The notes under the pieces: model-generated
Database searches by the model: none
What the model saw: the letters and a program-made list of their open reading frames with translations, nothing else
What the model was told of the DNA's origin: nothing
Part shown: in pieces, positions 1 to 7,555 of the stretch
Layout of the letters: each line of letters starts with the position of its first letter
Position numbering within the stretch: position 1 is the first letter of the stretch
Assembly: GCA_900544885.1 (NCBI GenBank)
Contig: UQWU01000045.1
Span: forward strand, 1-12,693
DNA length: 12,693 bases
Direction of reading: 5' to 3'
Origin: an uncultured Phascolarctobacterium sp.
Lineage (GTDB): Bacteria > Bacillota > Negativicutes > Acidaminococcales > Acidaminococcaceae
Position numbers and translations under genes: made by a program

Positions 1-80
1 ATCCCTTGTAATTCTCTGCGGTCACCGTAAGAAAAATGTTTACCTTTTATGTGTTTTGTGGTATCTTGAGTATAGTCCAT
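1..80 (-). CDS. IS30-family transposase, N-terminus only (runs off left edge)
   Basis: The reading frame starts at ATG (78-80 on the plus strand) behind a strong ribosome site, AAGGAGG, 8-9 bases upstream. It is open to the window edge, giving 26 codons. The visible residues include the run KHIKGKHFSYGDRREL, which resembles the start of IS30-family transposases (a KGKHLSYEDR-type segment leading into the helix-turn-helix that binds the terminal repeats). The DDE catalytic domain would lie outside the window, so whether the gene is intact is unknown. The start codon and ribosome site can both pair with an upstream inverted copy (see 72-150). Family assignment rests on this short segment alone. 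Confidence 0.55.
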   Translation of the reverse strand, partial: MDYTQDTTKHIKGKHFSYGDRRELQG

Positions 81-150
81 TGTGATTGCCTCCTTGTAAG
101 TTTTGTTTCGCAGCTTAATTTTAACATGAAGAGGTCACAATGGACTATTT
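72..150 (-). promoter_or_regulatory. Hairpin masking the transposase start codon and ribosome site
   Basis: The 14-base segment TCACAATGGACTAT at 137-150 is repeated perfectly in inverted orientation at 72-85, spanning the transposase ATG. Beyond a three-base bulge, CCTC on the upstream arm can also pair with GAGG of the ribosome site. In a minus-strand RNA starting to the right of 150, this hairpin would hide both signals. An RNA starting inside the element after about 137 would lack the upstream arm. A weak promoter candidate (TTGCAC, then an A-rich -10 about 16 bases later, around 152-174) could give such a start. Confidence 0.5.
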
Positions 151-195
151 TTATTCTGTTTTCAAGGTGTGCAATTTCATTTTACAATGAACCAC

Positions 196-243
196 CAAAA
201 AAAATAAAACTCTTATTAAAATTTTCATAATTTCAATAAGAGT
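196..243 (-). terminator. Second (distal) intrinsic terminator after secF
   Basis: A perfect 9-bp inverted repeat, ACTCTTATT (209-217) with AATAAGAGT (235-243), has a 17-base loop. Read on the minus strand it is followed by TTTTATTTTTTTT. The stem is AU-rich and therefore weak, but the U-tract is long. It lies directly after the stronger terminator at 271-317 and directly before the insertion sequence. Confidence 0.55.
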
Positions 244-270
244 AATTTGTCTATTTTCATCATTGCTTAT

Positions 271-317
271 TTATAAAAATAAAAAACTCCAACCCTACCT
301 AAATAGAGTTGGAGTTT
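271..317 (-). terminator. Intrinsic terminator of the ruv-que-sec gene train
   Basis: A perfect 10-bp stem, AAACTCCAAC (84-93 of the third hundred, i.e. 284-293) with GTTGGAGTTT (308-317), has a 14-base loop. On the minus strand it is followed by a T-rich tract (TTTTATTTTT-like). It starts 22 bases after the secF stop codon and closes the transcription unit. Confidence 0.85.
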
Positions 318-338
318 AATTTTATCCTACTAGCAAGC

Positions 339-1220
339 TTATTCGCCAGCTTTTTTACCACGCAGGAAGAGCCACATCGGACCTGCAAGCAGTGTAGAAG
401 TATAAGCACCACTGGAAAAACCTACCAGCATTGCAAACGCGAAATTATGGATGGTATCACCGCCCCACAGGAAGATGGAAACAACGGCAAACAAAGAAGT
501 ACCTACAGTATAAACACTACGGCCCATGGTTTGCCAGATACTGTTATCAATCATTTCGCTCATGCTTTCGCTACGACGATGGATTTTAAGATTTTCACGG
601 ATACGGTCAAAAATTACAATAGTACCGTTAACAGAATAACCGACAACTGTCAGCAGAGCTGCAACGAAAGAAGAATCCATTTCCATATGGAACAAAGAGA
701 AATAGCTCAAGGTTACCATAACGTCGATAATCAAAGCAATAATCGCCGCAATAGCGAAACGGAATTCAAAACGCATAGTAATATAGGCAATCATCAGGAA
801 CCATGACAGCACGATAGCCATAACAGCTTGTTGAATCAACTCGCCGCCAACGGTTGCACCTACGTTTTCTACACGTTGAATGGAGAAATCGCCCAGTTTA
901 CCTTTCATATCATCCATTACTGCACGACGTTGCTCATCATCAATAACACCTGTACGAATCAGTACGCCTTTAGATGACTGACCACCATCACTGCCTTCCA
1001 ATTGGATAATACTGTTGCCAAGCTTATGTTCTTTCATAACGTCACGCACTTCAGCAACGGTTACAGGCTTATTAAAGGAAAGGTCCATAATACTACCGCC
1101 GGTAAAATCAATACCAAGATTGAAGCCACGGAAAATCATAGAGCCAATACCGATAATCAGGAAAATAATGGTAATAGAGAAGAAAATCTTATAATGATTT
1201 ACAATAGAGAACTTACGCAT
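339..1220 (-). CDS. secF: Protein translocase subunit SecF
   Basis: SecF pairs with SecD in the inner membrane and uses the proton motive force to help pull secreted proteins through SecYEG. The 293-residue length is normal. A first membrane helix (about 11-31) is followed by the signature GIDFTGG (36-42), a periplasmic domain (to about 125), then five further helices (roughly 130-148, 153-172, 183-205, 240-252, 260-286). The ATG start shares one base with the secD stop (TAATG), so translation is probably coupled. One oddity is the conserved segment GYSVNGTIVIFDRIREN (194-210): it has Gly199 where SecF proteins usually have Asp (GYSxNDT). That Asp is part of the proposed proton path in SecDF. 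Confidence 0.97.
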   Translation of the reverse strand: MRKFSIVNHYKIFFSITIIFLIIGIGSMIFRGFNLGIDFTGGSIMDLSFNKPVTVAEVRDVMKEHKLGNSIIQLEGSDGGQSSKGVLIRTGVIDDEQRRAVMDDMKGKLGDFSIQRVENVGATVGGELIQQAVMAIVLSWFLMIAYITMRFEFRFAIAAIIALIIDVMVTLSYFSLFHMEMDSSFVAALLTVVGYSVNGTIVIFDRIRENLKIHRRSESMSEMIDNSIWQTMGRSVYTVGTSLFAVVSIFLWGGDTIHNFAFAMLVGFSSGAYTSTLLAGPMWLFLRGKKAGE

Positions 1221-2464
1221 TATTTAGCCACCTCCTTGGTATCAGTAGTTTTCGGTGTACGTGCACCAAACCAGAAGGGACTCTTAATTAAGTTACTGTA
1301 AATCAAAAAACGCATTAAGAATTTAGTTACAGTTACAGCTGTAAACATACTCAATAAAGTACCAAGTGCCAATGTAACAGCAAAACCTTTAATCGGGCCG
1401 GTACCTAAATAGAACAGTACAGCTGCAGCCATTAAGGTAGTGATGTTAGAGTCAAAAATAGTTACGATTGCACGACCGAAACCGGAATCCATTGCACTGC
1501 GCAGAGTTTTACCACGTTTAATTTCTTCCTTAAAGCGTTCAAAAATCAATACGTTCGCGTCAACTGCCATACCGATGGACAGGATGATACCTGCGATACC
1601 TGGCAAGGTTAAGGTTGCACCTAAATAACGCATAGCTAACAAAAGCAGCATTACATACAACAATAATGCAATATCGGCAACAACACCGGAGAAACGGTAG
1701 AAAATCAACATAAATACGAAGACACCGATAATACCGATGCTGAATGCTTTAACACTCTTATCTTTAGAGTCTTGACCCAAAGTAGGACCAACAGTACGGT
1801 TTTCCATTACTTCAATTTTTACCGGTAAGCTACCGCTACGCAGTAAAATTGCTAGATGTTCAGCTTCTTCTACATTACGGGAGCCAGAGATTTGTGCACG
1901 ACCGCCGGTAATAGCTTCTTGAACAACAGGTGCAGTTAAAACTTCACCGTCAAGTACGATGGCAATTTGTTTGCCAATATTACGTGCAGTTAAATCAGCA
2001 AATTTTTGGCCGCCTTCTTCACTGAATTCCAAACCTACAACAGCTTGGTTACCTTGAGAAACCTGAGCCTTAGCATCTTTTAAGTCTTTACCTGTCAGGA
2101 CAACATTGCCTTTGACATCTTTGAACTGCAGCATTGCAGTACGACCTAACATGCTGATTGCTTTTTCAGGATCCTTTACACCGGGCAGCTCAACGATAAT
2201 ACGGTCCTTGCCTTGACGCTGAATAACAGGTTCAGTCAAGCCTAATTCGTTGACACGACGCTCAATAATCTTAACACTACGGTTTACCGCGTCATCATCA
2301 ACCTTTAATTCAGGAGTATCCACTGCTTGTAAAACAACGTGAGTACCGCCTTGTAAGTCCAGGCCTTGTTTAATTGAGTTAGCCAGGGGGGAGATGTATA
2401 CGCAGAAACCACCGATAATTGCTAAAGCAATTACCAGAAATTTCCCGAATTCATTCCAACGCAA
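1220..2464 (-). CDS. secD: Protein translocase subunit SecD
   Basis: SecD is the larger half of the SecDF accessory complex, which acts late in Sec-dependent export. At 414 residues it is the short form common in Firmicutes and lacks extra insertions in the periplasmic head. Visible parts are an N-terminal helix (8-26), GLDLQGG (34-40), the periplasmic P1 region (to about 235), and five C-terminal helices. The fourth helix region holds SIGMAVDANVLIFERFKEE (296-314), with Asp302 at the position known to matter for proton use. The start is TTG, supported by AAGGAGG eight bases upstream and the standard N-terminus MRWNEF. It follows the cyclo-ligase gene by 37 bases and overlaps secF by one base. 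Confidence 0.97.
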   Translation of the reverse strand: MRWNEFGKFLVIALAIIGGFCVYISPLANSIKQGLDLQGGTHVVLQAVDTPELKVDDDAVNRSVKIIERRVNELGLTEPVIQRQGKDRIIVELPGVKDPEKAISMLGRTAMLQFKDVKGNVVLTGKDLKDAKAQVSQGNQAVVGLEFSEEGGQKFADLTARNIGKQIAIVLDGEVLTAPVVQEAITGGRAQISGSRNVEEAEHLAILLRSGSLPVKIEVMENRTVGPTLGQDSKDKSVKAFSIGIIGVFVFMLIFYRFSGVVADIALLLYVMLLLLAMRYLGATLTLPGIAGIILSIGMAVDANVLIFERFKEEIKRGKTLRSAMDSGFGRAIVTIFDSNITTLMAAAVLFYLGTGPIKGFAVTLALGTLLSMFTAVTVTKFLMRFLIYSNLIKSPFWFGARTPKTTDTKEVAK

Positions 2465-2501
2465 AATAAATTCCTCCTTAAAATCAGGTAAAATATATCA
2501 A

Positions 2502-3086
2502 TTAAAAGCGATTAATTTGCATTATACCGCTTTCGCATGCTAAATAGTCCATATAAATATCATGTTGTTCACACGGAATTTTTTCCTGTAGAAGTTCGCT
2601 ATAGGCTACACCCATAAACATCGCATTTACCGCTTGCGGCAGAAAACGGTCATAAAATCCCGCCCCCATACCTAAACGGCTTCCATCTCTGCCAAATGCC
2701 ACTCCCGGTACTAATATTAAATCTATTACCCGGGGAATAACTATTTGAACAGGCTCTTGAACACTACGTATACCATAACGATCATACGTAAAATTGTCCA
2801 TATCATGTAAAATAGCGGCTTTCATTTCATGTTCCGAAATAATCCATGGTACTACCACCTGCTTTTTATCTGCTAGAGCCTGTGTTAATACCAAATCTAC
2901 GGACAATTCCCGCTTAAAAGCCAAATAGCCCATGATGCATTTGGCTTTGCGATATGCATCACAGGCTAATATATGACGTGCAGCCTGCAAAGCACTGACA
3001 GATGCTTGCTTTTCGGAAAAGTGCGAACGTTGCAGTTGTAAGCATCTACGTAATGCTTTTTTATTTTCTATTCCGGAATCAAGCAT
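2502..3086 (-). CDS. 5-formyltetrahydrofolate cyclo-ligase family protein
   Basis: The enzyme uses ATP to convert 5-formyl-THF to 5,10-methenyl-THF, returning a storage or inhibitory folate to the one-carbon pool in the cytosol. The chosen ATG gives 194 residues, the family's usual size. It begins with the basic KKALRR segment that contacts ATP and ends with the diagnostic LILVPGVAFGRDGSRLGMG / GAGFYDRFL region (about 122-148). The frame is open farther upstream, to 3134, but that extension lies inside yajC and has no ribosome site. The chosen ATG overlaps the yajC stop (ATGCTTGA, 8 bases) and also has no clear ribosome site of its own, so translation is probably coupled to yajC. The symbol fau/yqgN/mthfs is avoided because naming varies. 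Confidence 0.9.
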   Translation of the reverse strand: MLDSGIENKKALRRCLQLQRSHFSEKQASVSALQAARHILACDAYRKAKCIMGYLAFKRELSVDLVLTQALADKKQVVVPWIISEHEMKAAILHDMDNFTYDRYGIRSVQEPVQIVIPRVIDLILVPGVAFGRDGSRLGMGAGFYDRFLPQAVNAMFMGVAYSELLQEKIPCEQHDIYMDYLACESGIMQINRF

Positions 3087-3369
3087 TTTTAGTCGGGTTT
3101 TGATAACCGCTGACAGCATTGCGGGCCATTTCAATTTCTACGTTTTCAGCAACTTTTACCTTAACGCGTTTTTCGGAAATAGCGGTAATAGTACCATAAA
3201 TACCACCAATAGTGATGATATTGTCACCCTCTTTTAAACCATTAAGTAGATCGGCTCTTCTTTGTTGCTCTTGTTTTTGGGGTCTCCAGAGCATAAAATA
3301 AAAAATACCGCCCATTAAGAAAAATGGCCAAATAGAGTTCAATAATGCCATAGTGTCTCCACCTTGCAT
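3079..3369 (-). CDS. yajC: Sec translocon accessory protein YajC
   Basis: YajC is a single-pass inner-membrane protein that associates with SecDF. The chosen ATG (3369) gives 96 residues and has GGGAGGTG five bases upstream. A TTG 15 bases earlier overlaps that ribosome site, and an ATG 18 bases later (MALLNS) is a possible alternative. One membrane helix (about residues 12-30, FFLMGGIFYFMLW) is followed by the family signature RPQKQEQQRR, then a small beta-rich domain with the EGDNIITIGGIYGTI pattern. The 65 bases separating it from tgt are AT-rich with TATAAT-like words but no convincing -35, so an internal promoter is possible, not shown. Confidence 0.95.
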   Translation of the reverse strand: MQGGDTMALLNSIWPFFLMGGIFYFMLWRPQKQEQQRRADLLNGLKEGDNIITIGGIYGTITAISEKRVKVKVAENVEIEMARNAVSGYQNPTKNA

Positions 3370-3434
3370 GCTTACACCTCCCAATTACAATGTAAATACA
3401 TATAGTATATTCTACATTATATAATAAAATCCTT

Positions 3435-4550
3435 TTATCCGCGATAGTTTTCTAAAAATCTTTCTCTAAATTCAGGGAAAGTATCGTTAGCAATAGCTTC
3501 ACGGATTTCTTTTGCAAAATGCAGTAAGAAATGTAAATTATGGATAGATAACAAACGTAAACCGAAAATTTCCTCGGCTTTAAACAGATGACGAATATAC
3601 GCACGACTGAAGTTACGGCAGGCGTAGCATTGGCAGCCTTCTTCAATCGGACGGAAATCCTCTGCATAAACAGCATTGCGGACAACAAGACGACCTGTAT
3701 GGGTCATCGCAGTACCGTTACGTGCTACACGTGTCGGGAACACGCAGTCAAACATATCAACACCTAAGTTAACAGCTTCGACAATGCAGTCTGCAGTGCC
3801 GACTCCCATCAAATAACGTGCTTTATCCTTAGGCATTAAATGTGTAGTTTCATTCAAAATATCATACATCATCGGTTTCGGTTCGCCAACGGATAAGCCA
3901 CCGATACCAAAGCCGGCAAAATCCATACTCGTAATCTGTTCTACGCTCATTTTTCGCAATTCGGGGTACATACCACCTTGGATAATACCAAACATTGACT
4001 GATCCTCACGCGTATGTGCTTCCAAGCAACGCTGAGCCCAACGGGTAGTACGCTCAGTAGAACGCTTAGCATAAGCAAATTCAGCAGGATAAGGAATGCA
4101 TTCATCAAAAGCCATGGCAATATCTGCACCTAAGGCTTCTTGTACATGAGTAGAAACCTCTGGAGAAAGGAATTGCTTGCTACCGTCAATATGAGAGCGG
4201 AACATAACGCCTTCTTCTGTAATTTTACGCATTGCCCCCAGGCTGAATACCTGGAAACCACCACTATCGGTCAGCATACCGCGTTTATAATTCATAAACT
4301 TGTGTAAACCGCCTGCTTTTTTTACCAATTCATGACCAGGACGCAGGAACAGATGATAAGTATTGGACAAGATAACCTGACTGCCCATATCATACAGCTC
4401 CTCAGGAGAAAGAGTTTTTACAGTAGCTTGTGTGCCAACAGGCATGAACATCGGTGTTTCAAAGGTGCCGTGCGGAGTATGTAAACGGCCGAGACGGGCT
4501 CCACTACGGCTGCATTCTTTAACTAATTCGTAGGTTACTGCGTGTTGCAT
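3435..4550 (-). CDS. tgt: Queuine/preQ1 tRNA-guanine transglycosylase
   Basis: Tgt swaps the guanine at position 34 of tRNAs with GUN anticodons (Asp, Asn, His, Tyr) for preQ1, starting queuosine formation on tRNA. The protein is 371 residues, full length for the bacterial enzyme. Visible catalytic parts are Asp95 in DSGGFQ, the nucleophile Asp268 in MFDCVFPTR, the substrate loop GIGGLSVGE (215-223), and a zinc site formed by Cys306, Cys308, Cys311 and His337. The ATG start has AAGGAGG six bases upstream. It follows queA by 26 bases; queA acts on its product. Confidence 0.98.
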   Translation of the reverse strand: MQHAVTYELVKECSRSGARLGRLHTPHGTFETPMFMPVGTQATVKTLSPEELYDMGSQVILSNTYHLFLRPGHELVKKAGGLHKFMNYKRGMLTDSGGFQVFSLGAMRKITEEGVMFRSHIDGSKQFLSPEVSTHVQEALGADIAMAFDECIPYPAEFAYAKRSTERTTRWAQRCLEAHTREDQSMFGIIQGGMYPELRKMSVEQITSMDFAGFGIGGLSVGEPKPMMYDILNETTHLMPKDKARYLMGVGTADCIVEAVNLGVDMFDCVFPTRVARNGTAMTHTGRLVVRNAVYAEDFRPIEEGCQCYACRNFSRAYIRHLFKAEEIFGLRLLSIHNLHFLLHFAKEIREAIANDTFPEFRERFLENYRG

Positions 4551-4576
4551 ATAGCCTCCTTAAAATAACACGAAAA

Positions 4577-5605
4577 TTATTTGTTTTTATCAACAATAAA
4601 CATAGCATCGCCAAAGGAGAAGAAACGATATTTTTCTTCTACAGCGATTTTATAAGTAGCTAGCATAATTTCTCTGCTGGACAGGGCAGATACAAGCATC
4701 AGCAAAGTACTTTGCGGCAGATGGAAATTAGTTACCAGCGCATCAACAAAACGATATTTATAACCTGGATAAATGAAGATATTGGTCCAGTTACCGCCTG
4801 CTTTTAAAGTTCCGTCAGCACCGGCAGCCTCCAAAGTACGTACAGCAGTAGTGCCTACAGCAATAATACGGCGTCCTTCTGCTTTAGCTTTATTTACAGC
4901 ATCAGCTGCTTCCTGAGAAACAGTATAGAACTCTTTATGCATTTTGTGATCTTCGATATTAGCCTCATTAACAGGACGGAATGTTCCTAGGCCTACGTGC
5001 AGAGTTACGAAAACTTCCTCGCAGCCTTTATCTTTGATTTTCTGCAATAATTCTTTAGTAAAATGCAAACCTGCAGTCGGTGCAGCAGCACTGCCACGTT
5101 CTCTGCTGTAAACGGTCTGATAACGTTCTTTATCTTCCAAAGGTGCAGTAATATACGGCGGTAATGGAGTTTCTCCTAAACGATCCAGAATTTCTTCAAA
5201 AATACCATCATATTTAAAACGAACTACACGGCCACCAAAATCAGTGTGTTCAATAACTTCACAGCTTAATTCATCACTGAAGTTAATTTTGGCACCTACC
5301 TGCAGCTTTTTACCAGGACGTACCAATACTTCCCAATCAGTAGCATTGCGACGTGTCAGCAAGAATACCTCTACATGTGCACCTGTATCCTTAGTACCAT
5401 GCAGACGTGCAGGAATAACACGGGTATCATTAAATACCAATACATCTCCAGGGCGCAAATAATCTACCAGATCATAGAAATGTTTATGTTCGATATCACC
5501 AGTATTTTTATCAACAACCAAAAGACGGGAATGGTCACGAGGTTCCATCGGATGCTGTGCGATCAGCTCTTTCGGTAAATCATAGTCAAAATCTGTTACT
5601 AACAT
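4577..5605 (-). CDS. queA: S-adenosylmethionine:tRNA ribosyltransferase-isomerase QueA
   Basis: QueA transfers and isomerises the ribosyl group of S-adenosylmethionine onto preQ1-tRNA, giving epoxyqueuosine-tRNA. The protein is 342 residues, the normal length. Conserved blocks are FNDTRVIPARL (58-68), the SAAAPTAGLHFT block (172-183), HVGLGTFRPV, and the C-terminal TNFHLPQSTLLML. An upstream TTG would add seven residues (MKRRKII), but the AAGGA ribosome site lies inside that stretch and the family begins with MLVTDFDYDLP-like sequence, so the ATG at 5605 is preferred. It lies 17 bases after the spoIID-like gene. Confidence 0.97.
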   Translation of the reverse strand: MLVTDFDYDLPKELIAQHPMEPRDHSRLLVVDKNTGDIEHKHFYDLVDYLRPGDVLVFNDTRVIPARLHGTKDTGAHVEVFLLTRRNATDWEVLVRPGKKLQVGAKINFSDELSCEVIEHTDFGGRVVRFKYDGIFEEILDRLGETPLPPYITAPLEDKERYQTVYSRERGSAAAPTAGLHFTKELLQKIKDKGCEEVFVTLHVGLGTFRPVNEANIEDHKMHKEFYTVSQEAADAVNKAKAEGRRIIAVGTTAVRTLEAAGADGTLKAGGNWTNIFIYPGYKYRFVDALVTNFHLPQSTLLMLVSALSSREIMLATYKIAVEEKYRFFSFGDAMFIVDKNK

Positions 5606-5622
5606 TATTATCTTCCTTCTTT

Positions 5623-6909
5623 TCAATATACCAGGCTAGAACCTGGATAGTAATGCATTAATATTTTATGATAATCGGCACCGGGATGAATATTAACAAA
5701 GCCTCTTGCACCCCAGGCACTTAAACCAAGTCCTGTTCCCTTGCCTTTACCATGAAAAATAATTTTTTCCTCTTTAACACCACTCAGCAGATGATAACTG
5801 CTGCTCAACTGCTGCCAAATAGGCTTATTGCTTTCTTTAAGCTTAATATCGATATCCTTACTGCCAATCTGAAAACCATAAGGATCCTCAATAGGTACAT
5901 TCAGCTTATCCGGTGGCGGTGTTCCTGTTGCTAAATCGAAAAACGTACTTGGCAAACTCAGCATATCTACTAAATCCTGCCCGCTGATCTGAGCAGAACC
6001 CTTATCACCTGAAATCAGCAAATATTTTACTCTGCCGACTACCGTTCGGTCATCAGCAGGATCCTTTAATGGTGATAATCTGATGCTGGTTAATTTTCCC
6101 ACATTATAACCACGCTGTGCTAGAAAATCTTCTAATAAAGACGGAGTTACTCGTTGTTCCCAAGTATATTCAGGACTATCATTATCATAATCCTCCACAG
6201 AACGCAGATAGTAAATATCTTTATTCCAAATATCTGAAGCAGACTCTGTACGACCGCCACTACTTGATGTAGTCACCGCTTGAATCGGCAGTCCGTTATA
6301 ATCAGCCAAATATTGTCCTACAGTAGCCTGAATCAGCTTAGTGATAGCATCCTTTTCAATACGTTTACCGCTACCTTCATAATATAGTTCCTTATCCGTA
6401 GCCAATAAATCATAGGGTTGGTAACGATTTTGATAATGCATATATAAAGCATAAGACCGGGCAGCTACAGCCTGTGCTTTAATTGCTTCATCTGGCCATA
6501 CAACCATTGTTTTAGCAGGAAGTACACTAGCTAAATAATTTTCCAAAGGCAGAGTATTCACTACTAACAACTCTCCACTTTTTAAATACACATCTAAGCG
6601 TCCATTATAAGTGCGTTTATTCACCAGAGGCAGCTTTTTACCTTCAACTGCTTTTATCTGCAATTCGGCACCAAAAGTATTATCGTCATTAAGGCTTAAC
6701 CTGCCGTTTTTACCATGAATAAAGTATTTCCCCTTAGGCAGTCGTCTAACCTTTACGCCATCGCTGACTTCAAATTCATCATCACAGCTTATCTCCGCTG
6801 TTGCCTGATCTTTAACAAGCGCAACACGTATTTCTTGTGCTGAAACATTACCGCCGATAAAAAATACCAACAGCATGGTCAGCAACATAAGCTTTTGCAG
6901 TATAAACAT
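5623..6909 (-). CDS. SpoIID/LytB-domain protein with altered catalytic residues
   Basis: Homologues include SpoIID, a lytic transglycosylase that cuts denuded glycan during sporulation engulfment, and LytB-type amidase enhancers. The protein is 428 residues: a signal peptide (1-24, cleavage likely after NVSA), an N-terminal region, then the SpoIID/LytB domain (about 115-235) and a C-terminal extension ending in the family's second conserved block. It should therefore act outside the cytoplasmic membrane. The scaffold is clear (LPLENYLASVLP, DEAIKAQAVAARSYAL, SSSGGRTES). However, the catalytic Glu of the PSEMP motif is Lys133, the usual His before the SSGG motif is Thr214, and the usual GHGVGMSQ is GTGLGLSA (391-398). 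Lytic activity is therefore doubtful. The start has AGAAGGAG six bases upstream, and queH ends 15 bases before it. Confidence 0.85.
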   Translation of the reverse strand: MFILQKLMLLTMLLVFFIGGNVSAQEIRVALVKDQATAEISCDDEFEVSDGVKVRRLPKGKYFIHGKNGRLSLNDDNTFGAELQIKAVEGKKLPLVNKRTYNGRLDVYLKSGELLVVNTLPLENYLASVLPAKTMVVWPDEAIKAQAVAARSYALYMHYQNRYQPYDLLATDKELYYEGSGKRIEKDAITKLIQATVGQYLADYNGLPIQAVTTSSSGGRTESASDIWNKDIYYLRSVEDYDNDSPEYTWEQRVTPSLLEDFLAQRGYNVGKLTSIRLSPLKDPADDRTVVGRVKYLLISGDKGSAQISGQDLVDMLSLPSTFFDLATGTPPPDKLNVPIEDPYGFQIGSKDIDIKLKESNKPIWQQLSSSYHLLSGVKEEKIIFHGKGKGTGLGLSAWGARGFVNIHPGADYHKILMHYYPGSSLVY

Positions 6910-6924
6910 AGCAAGCTCCTTCTG

Positions 6925-7542
6925 TTACTTAGAATCAGTCAGATGATTTACCATTTTAATGTTTTTACTTACCACAATAAATTTATCTTGAGGCACTTCA
7001 CCTTTTATTTTCTTGTGAATTTCATAACGATCACGCTCACTGAAAACGCAGCCGCAATACTGTTGTCGGTATAACCCCATCTCCAAACTGATATCCACGC
7101 CACGCTGATAGCCGACACGGAAATTTTCATAATAAAAAGGTATACCGAATTCTTTAGCCGCAGCTTCTGCTTCCTTTACTATTAAAGCATGTTTTTGGTA
7201 GGGACTTACTAAAAGCGTAGTACTAAAAGCATCGTAACCGTTTTCCACAGCAAAACGTGCCGCATAACGCAAACGCATCCTATAACAGAAAGCACAGCGT
7301 ACAGTAGGCTCATTAAGCATACCGCGAATGCATTCCTCAATAGGATAACTTTTATCGATAATTAGATTATATTGTTTCTTTTCACAAAACTCACGCAGAG
7401 TGCTCAGACGATGCTTAAACTCTTTGTAAGGGTGAATATTAGGATTATAGTACAGAATATCAAAAGCAGTACCATCGGCAGTCAGCTTTTCTGTCGGATA
7501 ACAGGAGCAAGGACCACAACAGGCATGTAATAATAATTTCAT
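6925..7542 (-). CDS. queH: Epoxyqueuosine reductase QueH
   Basis: QueH reduces epoxyqueuosine to queuosine in tRNA, the last step of the pathway. It is the cobalamin-free alternative to QueG. The 205-residue protein (formerly the DUF208 family) has the expected cysteine layout for its iron-sulfur centre: HACCGPCSCYP at 6-16, RCAFC at 82-86 and the CGC of YCGCVFSE at 163-165. Other family landmarks are FSTTLLVSPYQKH and GVDISLEMGLYRQQYCGC. The ATG at 7542 is preferred over a TTG one codon earlier because GGGAGG is then eight bases upstream. It lies 13 bases after ruvB, with its ribosome site just past the ruvB stop. Confidence 0.94.
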   Translation of the reverse strand: MKLLLHACCGPCSCYPTEKLTADGTAFDILYYNPNIHPYKEFKHRLSTLREFCEKKQYNLIIDKSYPIEECIRGMLNEPTVRCAFCYRMRLRYAARFAVENGYDAFSTTLLVSPYQKHALIVKEAEAAAKEFGIPFYYENFRVGYQRGVDISLEMGLYRQQYCGCVFSERDRYEIHKKIKGEVPQDKFIVVSKNIKMVNHLTDSK

Positions 7543-7555
7543 CAAACAGCCCTCC

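Larger units (their letters stand above)
1..199 (-). mobile_element. 5' end of an IS30-like insertion sequence (partial, left edge)
   Basis: The element is inferred from the N-terminus of a probable IS30-family transposase reading leftward out of the window, plus about 115 bases of leader. The right boundary is a guess. A candidate terminal repeat lies around 165-195 (minus-strand reading TTCATTGTAAAATGAAATTG and following bases), immediately next to an A/T tract that is the U-run of a terminator. The other end is outside the window, so neither the inverted repeat pair nor a target duplication can be checked here. The element sits downstream of the secDF terminators, where insertion would not disrupt a gene. 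Confidence 0.5.

Noticed and set aside
309..806. 165-codon open frame on the plus strand
   Set aside because: It lies opposite secF, contains low-complexity His/Asn/Thr-rich sequence, has no ribosome site, and secF is unmistakable.
3087..3134. Longer start for the cyclo-ligase
   Set aside because: The extra residues lie fully within yajC, lack a ribosome site and exceed the family's usual length.
3416..3421. TATAAT word before yajC as a promoter
   Set aside because: No acceptable -35 at 16-18 bases; the region is simply AT-rich.
4551..4576. preQ1 riboswitch upstream of tgt or queA
   Set aside because: The gaps (26 and 17 bases) are too short and hold only ribosome sites.
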